A DNA stretch of 64,000 nt from Acanthaster planci (Eukaryota > Echinodermata > Asteroidea > Valvatida > Acanthasteridae). Below the pieces are notes generated by a model. It was not told the origin of the DNA, did not search any database, and saw only the letters and a list, made by a program, of their open reading frames with translations. Every line of letters begins with the position of its first letter. Positions within the stretch are counted from its first letter, which is position 1. Made by a program: the position numbers and the translations under genes. Of the stretch, positions 13,301-26,285 are shown piece by piece. The stretch covers positions 140,655-204,654 of the forward strand of contig NW_019091519.1 in the NCBI RefSeq assembly GCF_001949145.1, read 5' to 3'.

Positions 13301-16300
13301 CACCACGTCTTTTCCCACCTGGGGAACTGCTATACCTTCAATCACGTGGAGTTAGACCAGGATCGTCATTCGACAATCTCTGCTGGAGCAGGTGTGTATA
13401 AACACAAAGTAAACTCTCACTGTCTCAGCCAGAAGGCTGAACGGCTCTCAGAACTTCCAGTTGGACTCTTCGAATTGAATAGTATACAAAGAATGCAATG
13501 TTACGTTGGCATTTTAGAAAAAGTACGGACAGCATTGTAATGTGCGCACTAAGACAAATCCGAAAGCTTCATATCGCCATGAAAAACATCTCAATTTTTA
13601 CTGCAGCCAATGGCCTAAAGTTGACCTTGAATATCCAAGAGGAGGAGTACACGCCTAGCAACGACCTTGACGGAGCTGCCGAGGACGCAGGGATCAAGTG
13701 GATGCTGCATCATCCCTCAGAGCCGCCCTACGTCAAGGAGCTGGGCTTCGGAGCAGGTCCGGGCCACCATACCTTCGTCGCAACCCGGCACGAACAAGTG
13801 AGCAAGAAAAGTTTGATGCACAAAAGCTATTTGCATATAAGAAGTATTTGCTTGTTAGTACCAAAGGTATATGCATATCACTGTCCTCCAAATGAAGTAC
13901 GTTTTTCAGCTTAGACAACGTAATTTTTTTGCCTTCCTCGGATAGAATTAGTTTAAAAGACAGTTCTGTTCAACACATCTTGTCTAAACATGCATTGGTT
14001 TATAAGGCAGCCATCAACCCACAATGCTTTGCCACGTCTGCTCTTCCTTCACAAAATCTGGTTTGAGAGATTCGCCCATCCCTGCGCCTTGTTAGGGTCG
14101 GACGGGGACTGAGTGAAGTTTATGCATACTGCGCCCTCATTGGTTAGTTTGTTTTTAACTACTTCCAGGGCGCATCGGATCACGTCAGACAGGGTTATTA
14201 AGATAAGGTTTATCCCACGGACATGTATAATAAAATCTGGACTCGCAATGCCCTTAATCAGCTTATAGAGATCATTGAATCCACTCGCGGCCATTTTATC
14301 GAGCCGAATACAAAGCTTTCCTGTCAATGCCCACCTTTGTTCTTCCTGACGTAGAGGGAGCCAACCCACGCATTTGTATTCGGCTCGGTAAAATGGCCGC
14401 TGGTTGGCTTCTTCTCCATACAAAGTCCAGGTTTTTTTTATATACGTCCGTATATACGTATAGATTATCCTCAGTTCTTCGGACATTATGGCCGAAAGCA
14501 CGGTTGAGAAAAACACGCGTACTTATGGAAATCACTGGCTACCTGCAAAGGCCACTTCCCTTGGACTTGTATGTTACCGCAAGCCGCAGCCCCCACCCCC
14601 CAAAAAGCACATCACGTTTTCTACAAACCGTGTTGAAAATTCATACAGTTTTCAGTCAAAGGCTAAGTATTTTGAAGCCAAATTCTTCTTTTTTTCCTCG
14701 AATAACGTGAGCACCCAGTTTATTTTTATTATCAAATTGATAGCGCTGTCAGTATCAAGGTACCAGGGAATCCTGATATACTTGGGTGTATATCACTCAC
14801 AATGCTACATACCCATTTCCCGAAAGATGCAGTTTTGTATAGGTTTTAATGTTGGATGTTCCGGAAAGGCTCAAGTAACTTTTTGGCAATCGAGTTATTT
14901 AAATCTTTGCTTTTCTAAAGAGGTGGTAATTCTATATGATAACGCAATCATTTTTCTACTCGCGTGCCACTTGAATGAAAGGAAAGAACAATTAGAGATC
15001 GCAAGATCATCAAAACAACTTGACAGGCTGTGCACGTATTTTTAGCCTCCTTAAAAGGGCATGCATTTTCTATTTGTAGATATCTAGCCTCCCTTTTCCT
15101 TACACAATGTGTGAAGAGGATGGCAGTCTGAAGTACTTTGACCACTACTCGATCCAGGCTTGCCGGATCGAGTGTGAAACGGACTTGGTGGTGGATCAGT
15201 GCGGGTGCAGACTGGTAGAACAGCCTGGGACAGCCCCGGTCTGTAATCCGGCCGAGTCGCACGAGTGTGCTCACGTTGTGTTAGGTTTGTGATTCAGACA
15301 CGTAAACAGTTAGGCATAAATACCTCAAATTACTCCTTATCTACAAAACTTCCCGAATGTTGTAAATGTAAATCAAAGATGCCAAGCCAAATGAGCACCT
15401 CAAAATTGACGCACCGTAGGCCTACCAATAAAAAGTTTGACCAGACGGGTTGTTGAACTGCTTAAAAGTTTGTGTAAAAAATAAAACCATTTTGGAAGCT
15501 GGACTGCTCAGTTGCGTACTCTGTAACACAGAGTTCCAGAAATTGCTGGTTATAATCCGACCATGCAAATGCAATTAATTGACCTCATGTTGAAAGAAAA
15601 GTGTTCAAACATGCAAAGAAACGCCCTCGTATTTTGGAATTTCTTTTATTCTATTTCATTTTGTCATTTTATAACCTAAATGTGTGTGCACTCTTTTGTG
15701 GACAAGGCAACAATAATGAAAAAAGGTAGAATACGATCGTTATAGCCAGTGCCTTAAATGATGAATTTTTGCCCCATTTTGCTATAGTTCAAGCTGTTAC
15801 GGGCGAAACAGAAAGTTCCTGTGATTGCAAATCCCCCTGTGAGTTAGAGGTTTACCCGTTCACCACTACCAACGTGAAGCTCCGTGCCAACTTCATTGAG
15901 ACAATATACAGCAACAGCACAACGCACAACTTCACGGCCGAGTACATAGAGTAAGTAATTAATGGCCGGAAGAGATCATTGGGTCAAACGAAACTTTGAA
16001 AGCGATGTAGTATACACATTATAGGATGTAGAAAAGGATAATTGACGACCCAGGTTAATGCAGGTTGAAAAACAGGATTCACTACTGGCGATAATATTCA
16101 ATATTAATGTTAAAAACTATGGATTTTCAAGCTAGCAAATGTTAGCAAAATCCTCCTGGTACAGATTTGACCTGCGCAAAAATTCTCTCATTCATATTTT
16201 GCTGTCCGCCGCTTTCTTTTTCTCCCTAGAAACAACCTGGTCTTACTGTCCATCTATTTCGAAGCCCTCAACCACGAGGTGATCGAACAACTTCCCGAGA

Positions 16301-17045
16301 TGACGGTTTTTACCATTTTAGGTAAGATTGCTGCCCGATTTGAATGAATTCGGTCGAACATTAAAAGGACCTTTGAAGAAAACTCTACAGATTCGCTTAA
16401 GCCTCATTTTAAACTTGAAGATTCTGGTTAATTGTTAATCGACCATGTAAACCATTGTAGCATGAACATTACACACATACCTAAACAATGGAAGTCTCCC
16501 ATCAGCTTTATTCTATTAATGGCTAATCGATCATACATTTCAAAAGGCCCTTCGACAGAGTATTATTTTTTTGTAATCACAAGAAATGTTATAGTTCTTT
16601 TTAAAAAATGGCACATTTTTTCACTATTAGTTTATAGTTTCATTACTATTTTACAGTTCATTATCTTTAAGTTGCAGTACATGAAGAGAAGAAAGTACTG
16701 TACAACACTACACCGTACACCTAGTGGCCTCGTTGTATAGCGCCCTCTGTAGGCCCTGAATATTTGCCTCTTCTTGCCATCGCCCTTTTTGACAAATATT
16801 TTATTGAAATTTCAGCTACACTGGGCGGGAACTTCGGTTTGTTCCTCGGGGGCAGCGTCTTGACCGTCATGCAACTACTGGAGTATTTATTCGATGAGGT
16901 GACGGCGTCTTGTGCTAGTAAGGGCTCGTCAAATCGTGTGGGCGACTCCCGCGCTAACCTGACGGGCAAAGAGAAGGATGTCGAAAATGCCGAAGACGGA
17001 ATATCGATTATCGATATGGGCAAAGATAAATCGAAGGACAGGTAG
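10341..17045 (+). CDS. ASIC: ASIC-like DEG/ENaC sodium channel subunit, paralogue 2 (8 exons)
   Basis: Tandem duplicate of the upstream channel gene, 498 aa. Exons: 10341-10659, 11829-11995, 13262-13391, 13607-13797, 15080-15284, 15788-15950, 16230-16321, 16816-17045. Exons 1, 2, 3, 4 and 7 have exactly the same lengths as in paralogue 1 (319, 167, 130, 191, 92), with identical phases throughout. Met10341 is the first Met after an in-frame stop at 10311. Domains: His20-Gly21 gate motif, TM1 (about 35-57), NHVTK (63-67), FPAVTLCNFN, the cysteine-rich extracellular domain, and TM2 in exon 8. Two odd points: the first His of the HHVTK motif is Asn63, and the selectivity filter reads G-G-S (434-436) instead of G-A-S. 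The family consensus is G/S-x-S and beta-ENaC has G-G-S, so the pore is probably still cation-selective. The duplicates may form heteromers (inference). Confidence 0.9.
11184..11378 (-). mobile_element. tRNA-derived SINE fragment
   Basis: On the minus strand, a Pol III box A-like TAGCGAGCGGT (about 11352-11362) is followed at tRNA spacing by a box B GGTTCGAGTCC (11308-11318). Next come the non-tRNA body words GGTTTTCTCAGGGCAATGCG and GGTTTCCTCCTGAAA, typical of invertebrate SINE bodies. It sits in intron 1 of ASIC paralogue 2, antisense to the gene. The cloverleaf is not intact, so it is not a tRNA gene. The ends are approximate. Confidence 0.6.
12583..12745 (-). repeat. Poly-C dispersed repeat family, copy 1
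   Basis: Read on the minus strand it carries the family core: GCGTGTGAAGAGCACG, then AAATGTAGCCT, GAGAAAGGCC and TTGCCCCTCC, ending at GATCCGCCC. The same ordered words occur in four other copies in this window (28575, 30650, 48408 and 61082). It lies in intron 2 of ASIC paralogue 2 and has no open frame. Confidence 0.65.
14287..14400. repeat. Inverted repeat (28-bp arms, 58-bp spacer)
   Basis: The arms at 14287-14314 and 14373-14400 match at 27 of 28 positions, starting GCGGCCATTTTA. It lies in intron 4 of ASIC paralogue 2 and is probably a small foldback transposon or MITE remnant. No clear target-site duplication is visible. Confidence 0.75.
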
Positions 17046-19698
17046 TTTTCTAGAGGGGAGAAAAATCATCAATCAAAATCAAAAACAAAAGAATGCACAT
17101 TTTCTGAAAAAGTGTAAATACCACAGTATGTCGTTCAGATATCTGGCCAGATTGATGCGTAATATACTTCTTGTTTGATGCGAAGACCACACACATCACG
17201 GGTCGGATCGTTTTAACATAGCACGGTTTCAAATTAATGGTTAAGAAAGTTGCTTACTTACTTTCTTATTACTTGCCATGTAATATAATATGCGTGTTGG
17301 AAAACCAATAGAAAAATACCTTACATATTTATCTTTTGATAAATAGAAAGGCCTTTGGTCTCTATATTTGAGGAAGGTTTCCGGGCGTTGACCAATTTCT
17401 TTCTCAAAATGGAGCCCTTTTTGTCGAGGTCACATATTGAAGTTTTGGGGAGTTGTGCTTTTGTAAAATAATCACTCGAAAATTTCCTTTTATTAATTCA
17501 AAACGCTCATCTATGAACTTGAAAGTGTAAATAAAGTTTGAAAAATTAATGTCTTTAGTAATTGCTTTGTTGGCGTCTTCTGTTTCCTACCATTCCACTT
17601 TGAACTAGCCCCATCCCTGATAAACTCAATGTGGATCACGGTCGCTCACGTTTCGTTCCGTTTGGGTGGTATTTGTGGTTTTATAATTGTAGGTTCGTTT
17701 TAGGAAATTGAGCGGTTTGTAGTGGGTCGTTTTCGGATCAACCGAGTCGGAAATCTGTCATAAACAGACGGTTTATATCCAGATGGAGTCTAAATTTGAA
17801 GGTTAACCACAGTGTGCATGTTTGAACTTCGCTGAACCTCCAAAAAATCGTGTGTTTTTTTCCAGTACCAGATGGCTTTTGCGTTCCTGCTTTTTTATAC
17901 ATGATAATTTTCATCATACAAAGTTATTAATTTCCCTAATACGGAATTTTTTTGGTGACATCGCTAGTACAGCTAGCCTTTTTGAAAGCTCTTTATATAC
18001 ATGTGTTTCCTCACTAAAATAATTCGCCTAAAAAAATTCCATAAATATTGCTACTAAGTTCACGGTGTTGCTGGCCAATTGTTGGTGATGTTCTTTAGGA
18101 AAAAGCGAAAACGCAATAATCTAGCGCCACCAATCGTTTTGAACACTTCTTTTATTGTGTTTTCCCCCGAGAATCGGAATAAAAAAGTTTTTTTGCCTCT
18201 AAATGTATGAACGTAGAAAAATCAACAAAGTATGTCATACAAATAGAGAAATTATCCGTAGCTTAAGGAAACAATGAAACTCCCGCACTGTTCGTGCCTT
18301 CCAAGTTTTTAAGTTCATAAAATAAACCCTCATGAGCCCCGTGAACCCAATGGATCGCTTTTCGTTGCTAATTTGGCACAGCACGGGTATGATCTCACAG
18401 GATGTTACAGACAATGAGGGCAATGACCCGTAATGGGTTTTTCTTTCTTTTCTGAAAACCTCCATGACCATGCCGTGGGATAAAGTCCTTTTCTATTAAA
18501 TTCCCCACATCAGTAAATTGAGGGCAATTAACGTCTGGTTTAGTTAGTCTTGGATTTTCGAATGGATTAACTTAAGCTTGCTTTGTGGATGACCTCTGAC
18601 CTTCCTTCTTGGACGAATATGACCAAGGCTGAAAGTGATGGTGATCCACAGCAAGTGAGTGTCACAAAACAGGAAGTCATCTGACAGAAATGTCACCGAA
18701 AAGAGCGTCAGTCACTGATCACTGTTTTGACAGGATGCATGAAAAGAGCCGCGTACAAACCTACCTCCCTCCAACCCACCGATAGGCCCCGCCCTTCCCC
18801 TCAGAGAAGTCCTCCCGCTGAAACGACCATTTTGTATCACATGAGTTTTGCCTTTTTAGTTTGTTTTTAACTTTCGGTGCATGTGATATTTCCTGTTTGC
18901 AACGCCGATGCCTCAGAAAATAGGGAACCAGGCCATTAGTTTCAGACGCTCAGTGGCTTCAGGTTGACTTTAAATGGCCACAGCGCCTGCAGGCTTGCCA
19001 TGACCAGGTCATCTCTACACTGACCATTCGAATACACAAGCGGTCACCCCTATTGGGCTCCTAATTCACCGTAATTTGAGAAAATATTCTAACATCACAG
19101 CTCTTAGCGTGAGGTCGTCTTTCCTCCGTGCCGCTACTGACTTTTGCCGATTGTCAGCACTTTCCCGCCCCGGGGTTACGTGTTTCATTGGTCAAACAGT
19201 TACATCGGTTTAAAATGTTTCAGTACCTCAAGGCTCTTTTTTCACACAAATTCCTGAGTGAGGGCGTGTATTGAAGTCATTTTGATGTGACACTGTAATC
19301 GGAGGAAGATCAAGTGGAGCCGTTTAACACTTCTATTGTGTCCATAACACTCGGGCGAAGCCAAACTCAAAATGTTGGGGTTCCCACATTTTTTTGGTTG
19401 TGAGGAGTAATGATTAATTGAGGAGTTTATTATGGGAATGAGGGTAATCCGAAGTCTTATTATATATGGGCCGCACGTTGTCTTTCTCAATTAAACAAAA
19501 ATCATGCCTCTTTTCCTCGGGAATGGACGGCTCCGTTTACTCCCACGATCACCGATGGACCAAAACTAAGGAACTAACAGTGATGAATGTGGGTTGCAAG
19601 ACAATGTTATTTGTAATGCAAAAGTGCTCTATTTTAAAGTAACAAATTGCTCGTGTTTTCTGGACAACTGAGGGCGCTGTTGCTTGTGGTGTCACCAG

Positions 19699-19935
19699 AG
19701 CTGTTCATAGAGAGAGTTGCGACATGAGTGTCTCGGTTGTTGGAACCAAAATGGTGGATTACTCGTTAGTGTCCAATTTGCACACAATAGTTGTAGGCTC
19801 ACTGTACACAAAATGAACAGCCATTTCGGTTTCAAAGTCTGAAGTTGGCACTACTCTGCTCTGGGTGTCATCAGGGAGACAAGTTTCACTGCATAGGTTT
19901 ATCTGTTCAAGTGTGAACCAAGAATGTACCCACTG
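19699..19935 (+). repeat. Dispersed repeat, copy 1 of a pair
   Basis: Shares GAGCTGTT, CGACATGAGTGTCTC, GGAACCAAAATG, ACAGCCATTT and AAAGTCTGA, in the same order and orientation, with 26034-26285. The two copies are about 6.3 kb apart and clearly diverged. There is no coding frame, and the family is not recognised. Confidence 0.7.
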
Positions 19936-22900
19936 AAAACATTTATGAGAAAATTTGCTTGTTTTTCATTGCTAAGTACTCACACAACAATGAATCGCCA
20001 AAGAAAAGAAACATTAGGCCGGCAAACCTCCCTCCCCCCAAAAAAATATCCCTGAAACAAAAACGAAAAATCAGCAGTTTTGTGCACAAAATAACGCAAA
20101 GTTGAGGTTCTCTTCCTGGGATGGTATCTCAGTTTTGCAAACGAATATTGAAATGCTGTACTTATAAGCATAAAAACCAAAAAGGCAGCAAAATACAGTA
20201 AGACGAAAATTGCCAACAATACAAATAAGATTTTGGAGGTCTGTTTTTTTTTTTAGAAAACTGAATAGCAGTTACCCTTTATCTAGTAGCCCTTAGGGAT
20301 TACACACTCCCAACCAGCCCCTTTTCCTCTGTTATCAAGACGCATTAAATGTCTTAAGTGTGACAAACCCCAATGACACGGTGCTGTGATACGGATGCCA
20401 TCAGAGAGACCATCTTTTCAATGATTTCCATCCATAGAGGTCCAGCGACTGATTTACAGCGCTGCCCATTACACGCTGTTTATTATAAGCATCTGCAGAA
20501 TGTCGTAATTGCGCCAAAATTGCCGACATGGGATGCATGTTTCCAAAAAAAATTAAATAAAATCTACAAATGATGTTGATGTATTGGACCTTGTGAGCCG
20601 GCAAGTCCGTTGCATTCAGAGCCATTCTTTGCCCTAGATAGACGGTACACGTCATGAATTAAGTCCCGTCCGAATTACTAGCTGGATCCGGGATTAAAAA
20701 ACAACTGGCCAAGGTTTTTCTAGAGGGTTGTAATTCAAATTCAGCTTGACGCATGGTTCCCTAATTTTTTCAGCCTTTTCGATACGGTGTCTTTTTGTTG
20801 ATACCTGCGACACAATTTTATCGATTACCGTAACGACATAGCAGAAACAGTTGGGGTCGAGTGTAGTCTCGAGTTTACTTATAAAACCAGGGATATTATG
20901 GTCTTTCTTTTGGGCAATGTATCCAGCCGGATTGTGGTTCTTACCACTCAACAACATTCGCTTTAATCACATGGAATGCGGACAGGGGCCAGAGGTTTCC
21001 ACGCGACATTGACTGCTGGAAACGCGGCTACGCACCGTTAAGTCGTGCCACGAGTGTGTGTCATCAAGTTTTCGTCTTGTACAGTACCTCGACAACTTAC
21101 ACGAGGAGTCTTTTTTAACCACGTATTATCACAGAGCGTCTGCTCTTTGCTCTATGGTATTATTAACCAGAAAAAAGTGAACTGCAACGGGAAGGGGGGG
21201 GGGTGTGACAATGTCGTGGTCTCTTAACAATCCGGTATGCAGTACCGGTAGAGGAGGGTGGGGCTAGTAGGTCGCCGGGGCAACTGGCCCACTCTTAGAC
21301 CAAATTAAATTGGAAAGTTTTGAAATTGACCAGTTGCGTTTAAACAACTTTGTATATTTCTTCAAAGATTGAGCTGAACAGAAATTGAAGCCCATGTGAA
21401 AAATATACATAATCTTTAAAAATAAACTTCATATCATGATTCAGGATAATAAAAACGCCAAAACCAACTAACTCCATACTTAGATTAACATTCCAAAAAC
21501 CAGAAATTACCTGACTGGAGGAAAGGCTTAGGAATTTTCTAATTAATTTTTTATTGAGCTTTGGTCCTTTTAAGATAATTACAATTGCCAATTTCAGCGT
21601 TTTATTACCAATTTACTCATTCTAACATTCATTTTTACTCTTTTGGTGGAAAATTTTAAGGTTTTGTGATGTAGTTCACTTGCCCCAGGTGTGGGGCTAG
21701 TGGTCAACAAGTTAATATTCATAAGGTTTATTAATGTAACTGATTTCAGTTGTTCGCAATAAACAAACAAATATTTCGGGCATTTATTAAGAGTAGTCAC
21801 ATCCTTTTCCTGGATTATTGAGTATGGTTAAAATCAAGAATGTGCTTAAGTGGTCCAGTAGCCCCAACTTCCCCAATGCATTTAATACGCAGATGTACAG
21901 TAATGTATCTGTATCAAGAATGGGGAACACGTCCGATGAGAAAGGTATTCGGATTAAGGGGAAAGAATCTCCTAATTTGACGAAGCATGATGGTTTGATT
22001 CAATTTTTTGTCAACCACATAGAGGAGGAATTCTTAGCGATCGACTGCATCTTCGTCAAAACTGTGTTTGACTTTACCGGGTTTTTCGTTCTGAAGGTGG
22101 CCAGTGAGTATCGTGCACCATTACTTTCTCTGTGAGGGGAGGGAAACACGGACTTGAAAGCCTTGCCACCGTGTCCAGTCGAATCTCCGGAGGAGTATGT
22201 GCACATTCAAATGGAAATTCGTTATGGGACACATCAGTGGCGCATAAACCAGTGCGCATACGCGCTATGGTCCACCACTGGAGCGATCATGACACATCAT
22301 TATCCACTTTGCAAACAGGCCTACATAGTCCATTCAAGGGCCAGAGTGCCAAGTTATAAGTGACGTCTGGTCTATAAAACTTTTTAAAAAAAGTAGGCTA
22401 TACAATTATTTGTAAGTGAGAATTAAGGTGGCGTTGCTTTTTATCAGTTTTGGAGTAGAACACTGATGTGTTAACGTAGAACTGTGAGTCTACTGGGCAA
22501 TCTTTTCCCAGTAACGTTTACTTTTAATAAAGTGGTTTTTCTTTTCTTGTTTCTCGGCCAATTCAATAAGAACTTCTAGGTTCACAAAATGTAGCACTTG
22601 CAGTCACATTTCTCATCTGTGTGAAACGGCGTGCACTCTCTCTGAGCATATTCCCTGATGGCGTTGATGGAAGTCACTAATTCAAAATATTATCCCCCCA
22701 GTGAGACTCGTCAATCGTCGAAGTCTTAAGGGGTAGAGTGAAGGTAGACACGGTGTGTTGCTGGGAAAGAACGACGGTCTGATTTCTCAAAAAAGAGAAA
22801 ATCCACCTTATCCCTGTATCGTAGCAGAAGAGCTATCTAGTTGAACATTTCACTTGCCCCCAAATCCTTGACATGATGCCATTCAATCAAAGAGGAAATA

Positions 22901-24717
22901 GAGTTGACGCGGTGGCGTGCACTAGGTCCAAAGAATGAAACATTTTGCGAGGTTGGATCATTAATTCTTGTTTGGGCATTCAGTTGAGAACAGGTCAAAG
23001 CTATTTCTTTCCAGCCCAAGTGTAAGCGGGGTCTCGAGAGTAACCAATCCCAGGCGGAACGGGGGAGGGGGATAATTTTGAATACCACCGAGTTAACAAG
23101 TGAAGGCATGTCTGCACTGTGTTCCGTTGAAAAGACACAACAGTTTATCACAATAATTTCACCCATTTGACAAAACTGATCGACTAAAACACACCGATTC
23201 CCGCAGCCTTATTTTTTCCCGACGAATAAAGAAAAACATGGAATTTCTGTGGATAAAAAATCGCAATATTAACCCGTTGATTTATACAGCATTTCCCTCA
23301 TGGTGCATTTTCAAATTAAAGAAAAGGAATTAAGCGTGAACCGCCCGTTTTTATCGGCTTTCCTCTCAAACAGCGATGAGTCAATTCTCTCTGGTAACGC
23401 TTCTGGGTCCCAGACTACTTCGTGTATGAGCATCGACCCGCGTTCTCGGCCTCTCTCTGTCAAGTTGAATTACAAATACAGGAAATGCATACATGAATTC
23501 CAATGATTCATGAGGATGTCCCACGCTGCTATATTGGACATCTGTTCTGTATGGAGTGAAGCCCGGCGCACGGGCCTCCATGATAAAGACACAGACGCCA
23601 TGTTGGTCAGGTACCTCGAAAGATATACTTCCTGAACAGCATACATGTAATTGGAACCAGACTGCATCAGAAGGAACAAAGGTTTTCCCACTTCAGAAGC
23701 TCTAAGCACAAAATACCATATCAGCACACAGGCTCATTTCTATTCTCTTCGCGGCAAATTGATTTTTTTTGTGATTAATATTTGCTGGAAAAAATGGCCT
23801 CTGGTATCTTAAAACTAATCATTATGCCGGGTTCAGCGTGAATAATGAAAGGCTCTTTTAAAAACTTAACATAATGAAATCATTGTAACTGTTGTTGCTT
23901 CTTCATCATTTCGTGGGTATCATTTCATCCTGGTACGCTCGAGTTCTAGGCGATTTCGTCAGTACAGGATTATTCCAAGGAGTTTATCGGTTCTGATTAT
24001 CGTTCGCGTCTAACTCTCACTTTCCTTGAGTTTATACGCTATCTGTTCCCACCGCCCGTAGTGTAGATTATAGCGGCCCAGCTCGGCGAGTAAACACTGA
24101 ATTTGAAATAGGAACAGTTGCAGCACCAGGAATTAATATCACACGAAGACACTGATTGACAAAATTATTTAGCAGCACGGGGGGCCTCGATGATATGTAC
24201 GCCTAAAAATGTGGACGAAGTTCGGCTATAAGTGTAACTCTTAGATCACATATCAATAGGCAATCGCACTACCTATCGATAAGTCGGGAAACAAGAACGG
24301 CTCCCCGGAGTTCAGATTTTGAGTGCACTTTTCCCACTGAGATTTTGCTACAAGACTGTGGTGCTATTAATAAGTTCTGATCGCAAGGGTAACTTGGAGG
24401 CCCTGAAATGGCTATGGGGTCGGGTCAGAGTTATACAAACTTCAAATCAAAATATGAAACTAATTGAACATGTAACGAGCCGTTCGCGTCATGTACGTTT
24501 ATAAAGAACTATGCTAAAGACGCTACTTCATTTCTCTTCTCGAAGATAAAGGTTGCCGGAGTCTTATTTTGCAAAGCGAACAAGAATTCAACCACATGTG
24601 GATTCGAACCTTTGACCTTCATATTACTGTACCGCAGAGGTGAACAACCTACATGTAAATCAAGTCCTAATACATTGAGAGTATAAGACTGTAGTGTTGA
24701 TAGAGACAGATGCAGAA

Positions 24718-25036
24718 CCAGGCCCGTAACGGGGGGGGGGGGCTGCAGGGGGGGCGTCCGCACCCCCGGCTAAAAGGTCCGTTTTTGAGGCAAGAAAAGA
24801 TTTTGAGCTATGATAGAACATTTTGCGAAAATAGAAAAAAAAATGCCGCGTGCCTCGGTATTCGCCTCGGTCAATCCCCTCTTATGGAGTTTACTTGTAA
24901 CCCCCCCCCAAAAAAAAATTGGTACGACCTATGAATCCTGCTGTTTTTCAAAATTAGAAAACCAAACAATCTATGCTTGGTCCGCTTTGTTGAGGATTCG
25001 CACCTCCCCCCACGGAAAGTCCTAGTTACGGGCCGG
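24718..25036. mobile_element. Candidate non-autonomous TIR element with poly-G end
   Basis: Bounded by inverted copies of GGCCCGTAAC (left 24721-24730, right 25026-25035 read in reverse). Each is followed inward by a G-rich run and a GCGnnCGCACC or GTGCGAATCC type word. It is about 320 bp and has no transposase frame. The ends resemble the CAGG...CCGTAACTAGGGG type termini of hAT-like elements, but no target duplication was confirmed. Confidence 0.45.
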
Positions 25037-26033
25037 CATATCGAAATGTTGAACAATCGACAACGCTGTTCTTTCCCTCAGCGGTCACTGTTCCGTTATT
25101 TGTCTGGGGTATACTCGGTAGGACACTCGACCGAGGTGGTACGGCCGAGCCAGTTAAGCAATTAAGGGTCGGGATTTAATCCTTACGGACCATGATATTG
25201 TCATAATTCATCAGTCTGGTACATGGGCCGGACTGGAATGCTATACCCCCCGGAAAACCGTGCTGATATAGTGATAAGGTAAGAGACCGGGATGAAAGGA
25301 CGAGCGAATGTTCACATTTCCCACAAGACCGTCGGCCAGACGCGAACAGAACGGGGGAGGAAAGTGCGCCGCGCCCCGCCGAACTCCATTGGTTCTTAAA
25401 GCCGAGAATGTCAACACACACCACCCCTTCCTGACATAAATGATGTGCTGGGATTTTGAAAGCATATGCTTAAATTAATGCTGGTGCCTGGTGACCCCCT
25501 GTTCTGTTTAACTTTACTTCAAGAAGTCGGGGTCCTTCCCATTTTTGAGGGCAATGCCCCATTTTTTTTCTTCACAGCGCCTTCGAGGATGAGATGACTC
25601 AGAGGAGGTGAAAACAAGCTTGGAATAAACAGTACCGCCGGAAAAGAAATAAAAAGTATTTAAATTATCAGGTCAAAGCAAAAATGCAAGCAGTATACTA
25701 GTCTGTACCAGAATTGCACTTTTCTCTCTCTAACTCAAAACGTGTCAGACTTGAGGGTGAACACTTTATTGTATACAGAACTCGACACACGATCTTTGAT
25801 CAGCAGAGACAAGTTATACAAAACGCAACCGGAGGTTTTGCTTAGCAACGATGAGCTTATGTGACGTAGGTCTCACGGTATCGATAGCGGCCGAAGTTAC
25901 CAGAGGACTTCGAAAGAGCGTTAAAGAAAATTTGCTGAGCAATTCTAAATCTCAATGGTGTGAGGCTCTAAACTAGGAACTAAATGACAGCGTTAAGCAG
26001 AAGTTGCAAGTACCTGGCCAAACAGCTAACCCT

Positions 26034-26285
26034 GAGCTGTTTATTAGATGGAGTTACGACATGAGTGTCTCATTTGCTGGAACCAAAATGAAGAATTATG
26101 CGTCAGTGCACATGGGCAATAGCAAACGATAGTTGAATGCCGTACTGCACATACACTAAACAGCCATTTGGCTCCCAAAGTCTGATGTCGGTATAACCAG
26201 CTCTGAGCTAACGTAGAAAGTCTTGCACTTGCAGCTGGTGTCAAGAAAGATGCACCGCGGAGTTCTGAGAATGAACCCATGCACG
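26034..26285 (+). repeat. Dispersed repeat, copy 2 of a pair
   Basis: Direct, diverged copy of the block at 19699-19935. The first 60 bases are the best match; similarity fades towards the 3' end. Confidence 0.7.

Noticed and set aside
21240-21720. Possible inverted GGGGCAA / TTGCCCC element with GGGGCTAGT at both ends
   Set aside because: The matching words are short and the flanking bases do not align as inverted repeats, so I could not support an element.
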